Assembly (NCBI RefSeq): GCF_001182045.1 | Contig: NZ_CVTY01000005.1 | Span: forward strand, 310,001 to 374,000 | Origin: Dakarella massiliensis | Lineage (GTDB): Bacteria; Pseudomonadota; Gammaproteobacteria; Burkholderiales; Burkholderiaceae_F | DNA: 64,000 nucleotides | Direction of reading: 5' to 3' | Part shown: in pieces, positions 52,860-61,674 of the stretch | Layout of the letters: every line of letters starts with the position of its first letter | Numbering within the stretch: position 1 is the stretch's first letter | Translations under genes and position numbers: made by a program | The notes under the pieces: model-generated | Seen by the model: only the letters and a program-made list of their open reading frames with translations | What the model was told of the DNA's origin: nothing | Database searches by the model: none

Positions 52860-54143
52860 ATGGCAATTCGTAGCTATGACTTCGCCTATGGGCGTGGCCG
52901 CAAGCAGTTCTCCCTGGATGACTCGCTCGTCCTGAAGGAGATCCGTACAGAGGATTTCGCGCCGATGACGGACATCAAAGGCGGGGTGCTTGAAGCCATC
53001 CGCCATCCGATCGGCTGCCCGCCGCTTGATGAAATCGTGAAGCCGGGACAGACGGTCGCCTTCATCTGCAACGACCTCACGCGCGTTGCGAATTCGTACG
53101 ACTTCATGCCGGTGTTCCTTGATGAAATGAACCGGCTCGGCGTTCCGGATGAGAACATGAAGATCGTGTTTTCGCTCGGCACCCACCGCAATATGACGCA
53201 TGATGAAATGGTCGAAGCCGTGGGCGCGGAAGTCGCCTCGCGAGTGAAGATGATCAATTCGGACTGCCATGTGGATCAGGACTTCCTTTATTTCGGGCAG
53301 ACTTCCCGCGGTACGCCTGTGCTGATCAATAAGAACATCTGTGACGTGGACCACGTCATTCTGACCGGCACGATTGTTTACCACTATTTCTCTGGCTACG
53401 GCGGAGGGCGCAAGGCTGTTCTTCCGGGCTGCGCCGCGATGGAAACCGTGCGCAAGAATCACAGCTTCATGCTGGATCCGCATGCGGGTCTTGGCAAGAC
53501 GGTGGGCAACCCTGTCTATGAGGACCAGATGGAAGGCGTGGCGCGCTTTGCGAAGGGCCGCTCGCTCTTCCTCTTCAACGCCGTGCTGAACGCAAAGCAT
53601 CAGTTCCTGAAGATGTTTGCCGGCGACTATGTGAAGGCTCACCAGGTGGCCTGTGAGTTCGTTGACAAGGTTTACGGTGAAGTGATCAATCAGAAGGCGG
53701 ATCTCGTGATCGCTTCCTGCGGCGGCTGGCCGAAGGACATCAATGTCTATCAGATGCAGAAAACGATGGATAACGCCTCACTCGCAGTTCGGGATGGCGG
53801 TGTCGTGATTCTGCTCGCGGACTGCGAGGAAGGCAGCGGCTCTCAGGTGCTGGAAGAAACCTGCCGTCGTCTGGGTTCTCCGGACGCGATTGAAGCGGAG
53901 CTGGAAAATAACTTTGTGATCGGCGCGAACAAGGCCTATGCCGTGACGCGGAATATGAAGCACGCGAAGTTCATTCTGGTGACGAGCCTGGATCGCAAGA
54001 TGGCGAAGGAAATGCTCTTCACAGGTGCGGTCGACACGGTTGAAGAGGCGCTTGAAATGGTGAAGACCTACGTGGGCGATCATCCGAAGATCATTCTGAT
54101 GCCGGAAGGCAGCCTCACGGTGCCCCGTCTTCAGAAAGCATAA
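52860..54143 (+). CDS. larA: Nickel-pincer-dependent 2-hydroxyacid racemase, LarA family
   Basis: 427 residues. All residues known for lactate racemase are in register: D72 and R75 (NDLTR), H109 (GTHRNMT), H175 and K185 (YHYFSGYGGGRKAVLPG, the lysine that bonds the pyridinium thioamide cofactor), H201 (KNH) and the later SCGGWPKDINVYQMQK block. It inverts the alpha-carbon of a 2-hydroxyacid using the LarB/C/E-made cofactor. Lactate is the classical substrate, but the superfamily includes malate and other racemases; the dcuB gene nearby makes a C4 acid worth testing. GAGG precedes the ATG. Confidence 0.9.
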   Translation: MAIRSYDFAYGRGRKQFSLDDSLVLKEIRTEDFAPMTDIKGGVLEAIRHPIGCPPLDEIVKPGQTVAFICNDLTRVANSYDFMPVFLDEMNRLGVPDENMKIVFSLGTHRNMTHDEMVEAVGAEVASRVKMINSDCHVDQDFLYFGQTSRGTPVLINKNICDVDHVILTGTIVYHYFSGYGGGRKAVLPGCAAMETVRKNHSFMLDPHAGLGKTVGNPVYEDQMEGVARFAKGRSLFLFNAVLNAKHQFLKMFAGDYVKAHQVACEFVDKVYGEVINQKADLVIASCGGWPKDINVYQMQKTMDNASLAVRDGGVVILLADCEEGSGSQVLEETCRRLGSPDAIEAELENNFVIGANKAYAVTRNMKHAKFILVTSLDRKMAKEMLFTGAVDTVEEALEMVKTYVGDHPKIILMPEGSLTVPRLQKA

Positions 54144-54167
54144 TTAATCAGGCAAAACACCTGCTCT

Positions 54168-54205
54168 GACCCCATGTCGGTGCTCCGCCATAGGGTCTTA
54201 TTTTT
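54168..54205 (+). terminator. Terminator between larA and larB, ending at the larB start
   Basis: GACCC...GGGTC outer stem with inner ATG/CAT and CGG/CCG pairs around a TGCT loop, followed by TTATTTTT. The T-run ends two bases before the GTG at 54208 and five before the ATG at 54211. Confidence 0.7.
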
Positions 54206-54210
54206 AAGTG

Positions 54211-54873
54211 ATGAGTGAAAGAATTCTGTTTGATGAAGCGCGCGACGCGCGGATAGGTCTGCCGGAGGCAGTGTTCAGTGAGGGAAAAGATCCCGAGAGC
54301 CTGAAAGAGCTGCTGCTGAGATTCAGACGCGGATGCGGGCATCCGATTCTTTTTACGAGGCTGAGCGTCAAAGCCCTGGAAGCTCTTCCCGAAGACGTTC
54401 GCGAGGGTTACAGCTACGACCCGATTTCCCGTACGGCGTATGGCGAAAAGATGCCGGAGCGGGGGGAAAATTATGGCTCGGTTGCCATTGTCACGGCAGG
54501 AACCTCTGACGCCTTTGTCTCGCACGAAGCTGGCCGCACGCTTGAGTATCTCGGGGTGAGGCACGAATACTTTGAGGATTGCGGCGTAGCGGGACTCTGG
54601 AGGCTGGAGAAGCGGCTTCCCGAGATCAACCGCCATAGTGTCGTGATTGTCTGCGCGGGACTGGACGCCGCGATCGCGAGCGTTCTTGGCGGCCTGACAG
54701 GAAAGCCTTTGATCGCAGTGCCCACATCCGTCGGATACGGAGCCGCGAGAGGCGGTGAAACAGCGCTTCACTCCACGCTCTGCTCCTGCGCTCCAGGCGT
54801 GACCGTGATGAATATCGATAACGGCTATGGCGCCGCCTGTGCGGCGGTCCGGATTCTGAATTCCCGCGCCTAG
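54211..54873 (+). CDS. larB: Nickel pincer cofactor biosynthesis protein LarB
   Basis: Carboxylates and hydrolyses nicotinate adenine dinucleotide, the first step to the nickel-pincer nucleotide. 220 residues. The N-terminal helix FDEARDARIGLPEAVFSEGK and the PurE-like domain IVTAGTSDAFVSHEAGRTLEYLG, EDCGVAGLWRL, VPTSVGYGAARGGETALHSTLCSCAPGVTVMNIDNGYGAACAA are typical, including the catalytic Cys region (STLCSC). The start (ATG 54211 or GTG 54208) has no Shine-Dalgarno because a terminator T-run occupies that position. larC lies convergently downstream. Confidence 0.93.
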   Translation: MSERILFDEARDARIGLPEAVFSEGKDPESLKELLLRFRRGCGHPILFTRLSVKALEALPEDVREGYSYDPISRTAYGEKMPERGENYGSVAIVTAGTSDAFVSHEAGRTLEYLGVRHEYFEDCGVAGLWRLEKRLPEINRHSVVIVCAGLDAAIASVLGGLTGKPLIAVPTSVGYGAARGGETALHSTLCSCAPGVTVMNIDNGYGAACAAVRILNSRA

Positions 54874-54880
54874 CAGAACA

Positions 54881-54915
54881 AAACCCCGCAGTTCTGAACT
54901 GCGGGGTTTATTTTT
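54881..54915. terminator. Bidirectional terminator between larB and larC
   Basis: AAACCCCGCAGTT / AACTGCGGGGTTT with a CTG loop, A-run and TTTATTTTT flanks, between convergent genes. Confidence 0.92.
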
Positions 54916-54936
54916 GCGTTGCGTTGAAGAGGCGGA

Positions 54937-56169
54937 TTACTTTTCTTTATCCGCTTTCAGGAGTTCACGGACTTCCCGAAGCGAAATCCCCAGGCGCCGG
55001 GCTGCTGCCGCAAGATCGTCAAACTCAGGCTTTGCCCTGGAAACTCCCATGCCGGAAGCCTGCTTCAGGTGAATCGTTCCGGCCGGTGTGGGCACTTCGG
55101 AGAAACTCCGTTTCAGCATGACACGGTGCCGGACTTCAAAGCGGATTCCGAGCGTGGATGTGTGACGGAAGAAGAGTGTCTGAATCCGGTCGAGATCCTC
55201 CGCGTGGCAGAGGCAGGAGAGCATAGTGGCTGCCCGCCCCTTCTTCATGATGATCGGAGTGAGCCAGGCGTCGAGCGCGCCGTTTTCCAGCAGGATATCC
55301 CGCGCGAAGCTCAGATCCTCAGCCGTCATGTCATCGATATTGGCGGACAGCTCAGCGACATCGTCCGTGACGGCGTCTCCTTTTTCGGAAGATTCGCCAA
55401 GAAGGGAACGGAGGCAGTTGGGTTCCGGAAACTCCTTCGCTCCAATGCCGCATCCGGTTGCAATCGGAGTCATTGCGGGCATGGCGCCGAACTCATCCGC
55501 GAAATAGGCGATCAGGGCGGCACCGGTAGGCGTGCAGAGCTCTCCGGGGAACTTGCTCCCGTAAGACGGGATCCCTTCGAGCAGCTTCGCGGTGGCTGGG
55601 GTCGGAATGGGGAGGAAACCGTGACTGGTGTATGTCAGTCCGCTTCCCACACAGACCGGGGAACAGACAATTTTTTCTGCCCCCAGCATCCGGATCAGGT
55701 GACAGACGGACACGATGTCACTGATCGCGTCCTTCATGCCGACTTCATGAAAGTGAATTTCTCCCGGCGCAGCACCGTGAGCCGAGGCTTCTGCCTCAGC
55801 AATCCTCTGATAGACCGCGGCGGCGTCCTTCCGCACGCCCTCTGGAACGCGCAGCTTATCAATAATCAACAGCACATCAGCAAGCGACGAATGGCTGTGA
55901 TGGTGATGATGGGGGTGATCCTCTTCAGCGTGATGGATCGGCGGGTGGGCAAGGAGCGTTTCCTCCTCTACACCGTTAATCACGACATGGGCGTGAAGCC
56001 CTGCCATCCCTTTTGAGGCTGATCTGACGAGCGTTGTTTTTACGCCTTCAAGCCCCATTCCGTTGACGGTATCCAGATAAGCATTCGGATTCGGGAGGAG
56101 TGACGCGAGGCTTGCGGTCAGCATATCGCCCGCCGCTCCCATGTTGCACTGCAGATAGAGGATTTTCAT
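54937..56169 (-). CDS. larC: Nickel insertase LarC (LarC1-LarC2 in one frame)
   Basis: Inserts nickel into the pincer cofactor (CTP-dependent cyclometallase). 410 residues from ATG 56169 (MKILYLQCNMGAAGDM). N-terminal part with HFHEVGMKDAISDI and CTPTGAALI, C-terminal part with SANIDDMTAEDL and TLGIRFE. Both halves are in one continuous frame, unlike the Lactobacillus gene that needs a frameshift. A His-rich stretch PIHHAEEDHPHHHHHSHSS (about 76-94) probably stores or delivers nickel. No Shine-Dalgarno is obvious. It follows dcuB on the minus strand behind a terminator. Confidence 0.94.
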   Translation of the reverse strand: MKILYLQCNMGAAGDMLTASLASLLPNPNAYLDTVNGMGLEGVKTTLVRSASKGMAGLHAHVVINGVEEETLLAHPPIHHAEEDHPHHHHHSHSSLADVLLIIDKLRVPEGVRKDAAAVYQRIAEAEASAHGAAPGEIHFHEVGMKDAISDIVSVCHLIRMLGAEKIVCSPVCVGSGLTYTSHGFLPIPTPATAKLLEGIPSYGSKFPGELCTPTGAALIAYFADEFGAMPAMTPIATGCGIGAKEFPEPNCLRSLLGESSEKGDAVTDDVAELSANIDDMTAEDLSFARDILLENGALDAWLTPIIMKKGRAATMLSCLCHAEDLDRIQTLFFRHTSTLGIRFEVRHRVMLKRSFSEVPTPAGTIHLKQASGMGVSRAKPEFDDLAAAARRLGISLREVRELLKADKEK

Positions 56170-56240
56170 AGACAGCAGGATATTCGGTTTTATGGATGAA
56201 TCATTATCAGCTGAATCAGAAAAGCAGCTGACACCAGGCA

Positions 56241-56268
56241 AACAAATAGGGCTCCCGAAGGAGCCCTA
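56241..56268 (-). terminator. Terminator after dcuB
   Basis: Minus-strand AGGGCTCC / GGAGCCCT with TTCG loop, followed by ATTTGTTT, 60 bases past the dcuB stop. Confidence 0.75.
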
Positions 56269-56327
56269 CTGTGTCTTAATTTCTCTCAGTTTTTATGTTT
56301 TGATGCAGCAAGATGAGCCGCTGTGAA

Positions 56328-57680
56328 TTAGAGCCAGCCGTAGAGGTAACCAAGGCAGGTACCGACAACGGTAGCAGTGATCACGCCAATCAGACCCGGG
56401 ATGATGAAGGAGTGATTGATCACGAACTTGCCGATGTGAGTCGTACCGGAGCGGTCAAACTGCAGAGCCGCAAGGTCAGACGGGTAGGTCGGCAGGATGT
56501 AGTAGCCGTAGCAGGCGGAGATCATGGAGACCGCGATGCCGGTCGGAACACCGACCTGAACAGCGACAGGCAGAATGATGGCCACAGCAGCAGCCTGGGA
56601 GTTCACGAACTTGGACACGACCAGCAGCACCACGGCGTAGAGCCAGGGGTAGGACGTGACAGCGCCCGTCAGAGCCTGCTTCAGTTCAGGCAGGTGAGCC
56701 TGGAAGAGGGAGTCAGACATCCAAGCCACGCCGTACACAGCAGCAATTGCGATAGCGCCAGCGCGGAACACGGAGCTCTTGCCAACGTCAGCAGCGCGGG
56801 TGCGGCAGAAGATCACCATCAGAGCGCCGGCAGTCAGCATCATCATCTGAATGATGAGCGTCATGGACATAGCCTTGCCGCCGAACACCGGACGGAGGCT
56901 CTTGGTGGCACCGAAGACAGCCACGATTGCCACGCACCCGAGGAAGATCCAGAGGGCACCCCACTGGGACTTGGCAAACTTCTTGCCGAGCAGCGTGGTG
57001 GAGTCGCCGTAGACGTACTCTTTCTGTTCCGGGTCGGAAATCAGCTTCTGGAATTCCGGATCCTTGTCCAGATCCTTGCCGCGGAAAACGGAGTAGGTAG
57101 CTTCAGCGAACACGCCGATGAAGCCAGCCGGGATCGTGACGGACAGAATCGTCAGAAGGTTGACAGCCTGGCCGTTCGGCAGGGTGTGACCGTCAAGAAT
57201 TGCGACGGCAGACACCAGAGCGACGGAAGCAGGAGAGCAGATGATGCCCATCTGAGCAGCGATCGTCGAAGCAGCCATCGGGCGTTCCGGACGGATGCCG
57301 GTCTTGATAGCCACGTCATAAATAATCGGCAGCAGGGTGTAAACCGTGTGGCCCGTGCCGCACAGGATCGTGAGGATCCAGGCGCAGTACGGGGCGATGT
57401 ACACCACGAGACGCGGATGGGAACGAAGAGCCTTTTCAGCAACCTGCAGCAGGCAGTCAAGACCGCCGGAAGCCTGAAGCGTAGCGGAACCCATGATCAC
57501 GGCCAGAATGGTCAGAATCACGTCAACCGGGGGCTTGCCAGGCTTCACATGGAAGCAGAACACCAGTACGATCAGACCGATACCGGAGATCAGGCCGAGA
57601 GCCATACCGCCCTTTCTTGCACCGTAGAACAAGCAGATCAGTACGACTAGAAGTTCAATCCAGAATATTGTTGGAATCAT
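56328..57680 (-). CDS. Anaerobic C4-dicarboxylate transporter, DcuA/DcuB family
   Basis: 450 residues with about ten to twelve hydrophobic segments. Family traits: N-terminal [72 protein letters not shown] and the C-terminal [39 protein letters not shown], all typical of the Dcu family. It exchanges fumarate, malate or aspartate for succinate during fumarate respiration. DcuA and DcuB cannot be separated from sequence alone. GAGAGAGAG precedes the ATG. An intergenic region of 478 bases separates it from frdC. Confidence 0.93.
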   Translation of the reverse strand: MIPTIFWIELLVVLICLFYGARKGGMALGLISGIGLIVLVFCFHVKPGKPPVDVILTILAVIMGSATLQASGGLDCLLQVAEKALRSHPRLVVYIAPYCAWILTILCGTGHTVYTLLPIIYDVAIKTGIRPERPMAASTIAAQMGIICSPASVALVSAVAILDGHTLPNGQAVNLLTILSVTIPAGFIGVFAEATYSVFRGKDLDKDPEFQKLISDPEQKEYVYGDSTTLLGKKFAKSQWGALWIFLGCVAIVAVFGATKSLRPVFGGKAMSMTLIIQMMMLTAGALMVIFCRTRAADVGKSSVFRAGAIAIAAVYGVAWMSDSLFQAHLPELKQALTGAVTSYPWLYAVVLLVVSKFVNSQAAAVAIILPVAVQVGVPTGIAVSMISACYGYYILPTYPSDLAALQFDRSGTTHIGKFVINHSFIIPGLIGVITATVVGTCLGYLYGWL

Positions 57681-57850
57681 TTTTCTCTCTCTCTACTCCG
57701 AGAAGAATAAGACGGTGTTATTTTCTCATAAGGAGGTAGTACTAGGTAGGAAAAAAGGACTAATTCTTGATTTAGGACGATATGTAAAGATAGCTATTTT
57801 TTATGGGTTGACTTGGTACTAATGAATTCAGGAAAAATGCTTAGATGAAT

Positions 57851-57872
57851 TTTATATATCCGAATATATAAA
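57851..57872. repeat. AT-rich inverted repeat upstream of the dcu gene
   Basis: Perfect 9-base arms TTTATATAT and ATATATAAA with a CCGA spacer, 171 bases before the dcu start codon. Possible operator or a chance AT palindrome. Confidence 0.5.
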
Positions 57873-58093
57873 GAAACCCGGAAATCGGGCGTGTCGGAGG
57901 GTGATATCTTGAGTTCATGAGGCGGTGATTGCATAGAATCCGGTGGAAAACGTTATTTTCCAGGGTGCATTCACCTGATGGAGGAGATGATCAGGGGATT
58001 TTCTGGATGAGTACCTATAAAGAGTAAATATTTTGAGCGCATTTCAGAAGGCGCTTTGAAGCTGTTGCTCCGCCCCATTTTCATTTCCGGCAG

Positions 58094-58123
58094 AAAAAAG
58101 CCCCGCATTTCTGCGGGGCTTTT
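58094..58123 (-). terminator. Terminator of frdC
   Basis: AAAGCCCCGCA / TGCGGGGCTTT; on the minus strand it is followed by TTTTTTCTG. It ends the frdC transcript before any further gene. Confidence 0.9.
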
Positions 58124-58158
58124 CACTGGTTCCGGCCGTCAGACCGGAGTGAGCGGAA

Positions 58159-58956
58159 TTACTCGTTCACATCGTACCAGGGATTCTGAGGCACATAGCG
58201 TTCAGCCGGAGTTCCAAGCTTCACCTGGTCAGCGCCGATGCTGTAGTACTTAAGGGCAGTGGCGGCACCGCAGAGGATCATCAGAACCGTGATCACGATC
58301 ATGGCCTTGCGGAGACCTTCGCGTTCGCCGCTCCAGATGCCCCACTTCACGAGCACGCGGTACAGACCGATCAGGCCGTGCGTTTCAGCGGCAATGAGGA
58401 AAATGAAGGTGTAGAGCAGACCGTCATGATAGGCATGCACACCGGAAAGGTTGGGGCCGATGCCGGACGGGTTGGTCAGCATGGAGATCACGTGCGGGAA
58501 GACGCAGATCAGCAGCACGACAGCGGTCACGATCTGGATAGCCCAGAGGGTGGTGTCGGTGTGATGGATCAGGCGGACATGGTTCTTCATGTCGCGGCAC
58601 TGATGATAGCTGCTCGGGAAGCGGCGCAGAGCGCAGAGACCGTGGATGCAGATGAGGAGCGTGATCAGGCCGACGAAGATCACGTGAGCCCATTCATGGG
58701 GATGACCGCCGATGAAGGTGAGGCCGGAGGTCGCCACCAGGTTCCAGAACAGATCCTTGGAGATCTGGATGGAGCTCGTGAATGCCATGTGGCAGAAAAG
58801 GAAAATGGCCAGCAGACCGCCGGTCACAGACTGGGCGACATCGCACCAGGCCGTCCACTTGGAGCGGCGGGGCATGTCCTTATCGTTGATGGCGCCCTTG
58901 ATGTTTTCATCCAGCGTCGGCGTATGGGCGCGGAGGATATTGTCTGGGAGTTGCAT
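58159..58956 (-). CDS. frdC: Fumarate reductase cytochrome b subunit, Wolinella (type B, dihaem) family
   Basis: 265 residues from ATG 58956 (MQLPDN), GGAG upstream. Five hydrophobic segments. The four axial haem ligands of Wolinella FrdC are matched in position by H56, H105, H155 and H193, and the ETHGLIGLYR block keeps the glutamate (E191) two residues before the last ligand. HHTDTTLWAIQ and the C-terminal ALKYYSIGAD region also fit. It passes electrons from menaquinol to FrdAB. No frdA or frdB lies next to it, and a terminator follows, so partners must be elsewhere. Confidence 0.9.
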   Translation of the reverse strand: MQLPDNILRAHTPTLDENIKGAINDKDMPRRSKWTAWCDVAQSVTGGLLAIFLFCHMAFTSSIQISKDLFWNLVATSGLTFIGGHPHEWAHVIFVGLITLLICIHGLCALRRFPSSYHQCRDMKNHVRLIHHTDTTLWAIQIVTAVVLLICVFPHVISMLTNPSGIGPNLSGVHAYHDGLLYTFIFLIAAETHGLIGLYRVLVKWGIWSGEREGLRKAMIVITVLMILCGAATALKYYSIGADQVKLGTPAERYVPQNPWYDVNE

Positions 58957-59131
58957 GGAACAGGTCTCCAAAATTGCAGTGTGTCGCCGTTTATTGGCCG
59001 GCGTAAGTATTTTTTCTAGCAGACCATACTACTTTTGTCTGATGGCCTACATTGTGCTCTCCGCCGCAGGAAGTGAATTTAACCTATATCAATAAATTAG
59101 CCCTGTTAAGGATAATTAAAGGACAAAAAAT

Positions 59132-59145
59132 AAGGGATAACCCTT
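59132..59145. repeat. AAGGGATAACCCTT motif, copy A upstream of frdC
   Basis: Near-palindrome, one base different from the perfect palindrome at 30179-30192. Confidence 0.6.
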
Positions 59146-59149
59146 AAAT

Positions 59150-59172
59150 AAAACCTGATTTATCAGGCTTTA
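59150..59172 (-). terminator. Probable terminator of upp
   Basis: Minus-strand AAGCCTGAT / ATCAGGTTTT hairpin with TTTATTT tail, 39 bases after the upp stop codon and between the two AAGGGATAACCCTT motifs. Confidence 0.55.
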
Positions 59173-59173
59173 A

Positions 59174-59187
59174 AAGGGATAACCCTT
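59174..59187. repeat. AAGGGATAACCCTT motif, copy B upstream of frdC
   Basis: Identical to copy A, 42 bases away (four helical turns, same face of the DNA). Confidence 0.6.
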
Positions 59188-59210
59188 AAATTTAGTGAAA
59201 AACTTAGAGA

Positions 59211-59861
59211 TCAGAGCGTGCCGAAAATTCTGTCGCCGGCATCACCGAGGCCCGGAACGATATAGGCATTCTTATCCAGTTTTTCATCCACCGACGCGAC
59301 ATAGAGGTCGATATTCGGGTGAGCCTTGAAGAAAACTTCAACGCCTTCAGGTGCCGCAACGAGAGCGAGGAACTTGATGTTATCTTCCATGGCGCCGCGT
59401 TTCAGAAGTACATTGACGGCGTGCACGGAGGAGTTGCCGGTGGCCAGCATCGGATCCACGATGATGCAACGGCGGTTCTTCAGTTCCGGAGGCATACGGA
59501 CCAGGTACTCGACCGGCTGCTTGTTTTCGTCACGGTAGAGACCGATATGACCGACGCGGGCAGAAGGCATCAGAGCGAGGAGACCGTCGGACATGCCGAG
59601 GCCGGCGCGGAGCACGGGAACAATCACATCCTTCTTGCCGGCGATCACGGGAGCGCGCATCGGGGCGACAGGGGTCTCGATACGGCGAGTCGTGAGGGGA
59701 GTGTCGCGGGTGAGCTCATAGCCCATCAGCATCGTGATTTCCTTCAGAAGAATACGGAAATCCTTGGTAGAACACGATTTTTCCCGCATAAGGGTGAGCT
59801 TATGCTGCACGAGCGGATGATCAACAATGTGGAGGTGGGGATAGCGGGGATCGGTTTTCAA
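59211..59861 (-). CDS. upp: Uracil phosphoribosyltransferase
   Basis: Salvages uracil to UMP with PRPP. 216 residues. Elements: [14 protein letters not shown] at the start, [32 protein letters not shown], the PRPP loop [17 protein letters not shown] and the C-terminal uracil site [17 protein letters not shown]. The start codon is TTG (59861), supported by GGAG nine bases upstream and by the family N-terminus. Confidence 0.96.
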   Translation of the reverse strand: MKTDPRYPHLHIVDHPLVQHKLTLMREKSCSTKDFRILLKEITMLMGYELTRDTPLTTRRIETPVAPMRAPVIAGKKDVIVPVLRAGLGMSDGLLALMPSARVGHIGLYRDENKQPVEYLVRMPPELKNRRCIIVDPMLATGNSSVHAVNVLLKRGAMEDNIKFLALVAAPEGVEVFFKAHPNIDLYVASVDEKLDKNAYIVPGLGDAGDRIFGTL

Positions 59862-60030
59862 GGGAGACTCCAGATAAAAACGATGATTAACCGGGTAATT
59901 TTAATACCATGCATGACTTCGGATTCTGCATAAGTTTTCGGCAACAGATGTGGCTTTGCTATAGGATTGAATTATGAGCCGTCTCAAAGCGCGGAATTCG
60001 TGAGCAAATCCGCGGTGAAAGGAGAAAAAA

Positions 60031-60528
60031 ATGACATTTCGATCCATGGGTGTATTGATCGTTTTCCTGGTGTCGCTGCTGTTCGTCGTGGTCAACTGGG
60101 GCCCGATCATGACGCCGATGCCTATCAGCTTCATTCTCTTCACCGTCAATGCGCCGCTGGGGCTCTTCCTGATTGTGGGCGGAGCACTGGTTTTTGTGGT
60201 TTGTCTCCTCTGGATGCTCTGGAAACAGGCGACAACGCTGGTAGATCTGCAGAAAGCAAACCGCGAAGCGAGGACCGCCCGAGCGGCTGCTGAGACGGCG
60301 GAAGGCTCCCGGATTGTGAAGTTTGAAGAGGGGCTCGATGAGCGTTTTGTCCGGTTTGAAAAAGATCTGCTTGAAAAGGTGGCAGGTGAGCTGAGGGCGA
60401 GCCGCGAGTCAGACGAAGCCGTGAAGAAGGATCTGCAGCAGACGATCGAGCAGATGAAGCAGAGTCTTGATGCTTCGGTGAAGGCCCTGAAGGAAGTCGA
60501 GGAACAGACCAATCAGAGACTGATCTGA
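60031..60528 (+). CDS. LapA-domain inner-membrane protein
   Basis: 165 residues. Two transmembrane segments (about 8-26 and 40-64) with VVVNWGPIMTPMPISFILFTVNAPLGLFLIVGGALVF between them, the LapA/DUF1049 pattern, then a long charged cytoplasmic coiled coil (about 68-160). LapA proteins help LapB control LPS synthesis, but this member has a much longer coiled-coil tail than E. coli LapA (about 100 residues), so a different role is possible. GAAAGGAG lies before the ATG. A bidirectional terminator follows. Confidence 0.8.
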   Translation: MTFRSMGVLIVFLVSLLFVVVNWGPIMTPMPISFILFTVNAPLGLFLIVGGALVFVVCLLWMLWKQATTLVDLQKANREARTARAAAETAEGSRIVKFEEGLDERFVRFEKDLLEKVAGELRASRESDEAVKKDLQQTIEQMKQSLDASVKALKEVEEQTNQRLI

Positions 60529-60550
60529 CACGGTTGGATTCGGAAAACTG

Positions 60551-60587
60551 AAAGCCCCGCAAAATCTTTTGATTCCGCGGGGCTTTT
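60551..60587. terminator. Bidirectional terminator between the LapA-domain gene and fbp
   Basis: AAAGCCCCGC / GCGGGGCTTTT around a 16-base loop that itself can pair weakly, between convergent genes. Confidence 0.8.
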
Positions 60588-60614
60588 GCTTGTCAGCGAA
60601 TGCGGTTTCTGGAA

Positions 60615-61631
60615 TTATTCCGTGAGACCGGATTCCTGATGCAGGCGGGTGATGTAATCCACTTCCTCAGCGGCGCCAAGGAACACGGCAACGCGCTGGT
60701 GGATCTTCTCGGGCTGAATTTCCATGATGCGGCGGAAACCGTTGGTTGCCTTGCCGCCAGCCTGTTCAATCAGGAACGACATCGGGTTCGCTTCATACAT
60801 CAGACGGAGTTTGCCAGGGCGGTCCGGATTCTTATCGTCCTTCGGGTAGGTGAAGAAACCGCCGCGGCACAGAATGCGGTGGACTTCGGCCACAAAGCAG
60901 GCAATCCAGCGCATGTTGTAGTTCTTGCCGCGGGGACCTTTCTTGCCGTCAAGGAGTTCGCCGACGTACTGCTGCACGGGCTTCAGCCAGTGACGCTGAT
61001 TGGAACAGTTGATGGCGAATTCTGCCGTATCAGCAGCGATGCGGATGTTTTCTTTCGTGAGGTAGAAAACACCGGTCGAAGGATCAAGCGTAAAGGCGGA
61101 GACGCCGTGACCCAGAGTGAAAACGAGCTGAGACTGCGTGCCGTAGAGCGCGTATCCAGCTGCAGCCTGATTCACGCCGGGCTGCATGAAGTCAGCCTCA
61201 GTAATGTCGCGCTTCTTGCCGCCGGGGCAGGGAAGAACCGAGAAAATAGTGCCGATCGGGGCATCGATATCAATGTTGCTCGAGCCATCGAGCGGATCGA
61301 AAAGGATCAGGTAGGGGCCGACAGCGTAGTCGTCTGAAACGCGGAGAACTTCCGTCATCTCCTCGCTCGCGAGGCCTGAGAGCATGCCGCACGGTTCATT
61401 CGCCGTGCACATGATCTCGTTGCTGATCACATCGAGTTTCTTCTGATCCTCGCCCTGAACGTTTTCCGTTCCGGCCAGACCAAGAACGCCGGCAAGCGCC
61501 CCCTGAGAAACTTTCCCGCGGATATTCTTCGCCGCGTCAGCGACGGAGAGCAGCAGCGTGGTGAGCTCGTGGGGAACGCTGTTCTCGCGCTCTTCGCGGG
61601 CGAGATACTGATGAAGAGTCATCAGAGCCAT
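60615..61631 (-). CDS. fbp: Fructose-1,6-bisphosphatase, class I
   Basis: Gluconeogenic phosphatase, Mg-dependent. 338 residues from ATG 61631 ([11 protein letters not shown]), preceded by AAGGAG. Metal and substrate motifs: [33 protein letters not shown] (about 115-138) and the substrate-binding [39 protein letters not shown]. 43 bases after the pepN stop in the same direction, so probably co-transcribed with pepN. Confidence 0.96.
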   Translation of the reverse strand: MALMTLHQYLAREERENSVPHELTTLLLSVADAAKNIRGKVSQGALAGVLGLAGTENVQGEDQKKLDVISNEIMCTANEPCGMLSGLASEEMTEVLRVSDDYAVGPYLILFDPLDGSSNIDIDAPIGTIFSVLPCPGGKKRDITEADFMQPGVNQAAAGYALYGTQSQLVFTLGHGVSAFTLDPSTGVFYLTKENIRIAADTAEFAINCSNQRHWLKPVQQYVGELLDGKKGPRGKNYNMRWIACFVAEVHRILCRGGFFTYPKDDKNPDRPGKLRLMYEANPMSFLIEQAGGKATNGFRRIMEIQPEKIHQRVAVFLGAAEEVDYITRLHQESGLTE

Positions 61632-61674
61632 GTTTGAACTACTCCTTAAGTAATCAGTTCTGAAAAAGACGGTA

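Larger units (their letters stand above)
57681..58158. promoter_or_regulatory. Intergenic region between dcuB-type gene and frdC
   Basis: 478 bases, AT-rich, no gene I can support. It holds a 22-base inverted repeat TTTATATAT-CCGA-ATATATAAA (57851-57872) and the frdC terminator (58094-58123). The dcu promoter should lie in the part nearest 57700-57850, but I found neither a clear FNR box nor a good sigma70 pair. Confidence 0.4.

Noticed and set aside
58011..58020. NarL-like heptamer (TACCTAT) near frdC and partial ones near 57738-57750
   Set aside because: Single exact heptamers occur often by chance; no paired 7-2-7 arrangement was found, so a link to the orphan NarL-type regulator is not supported.
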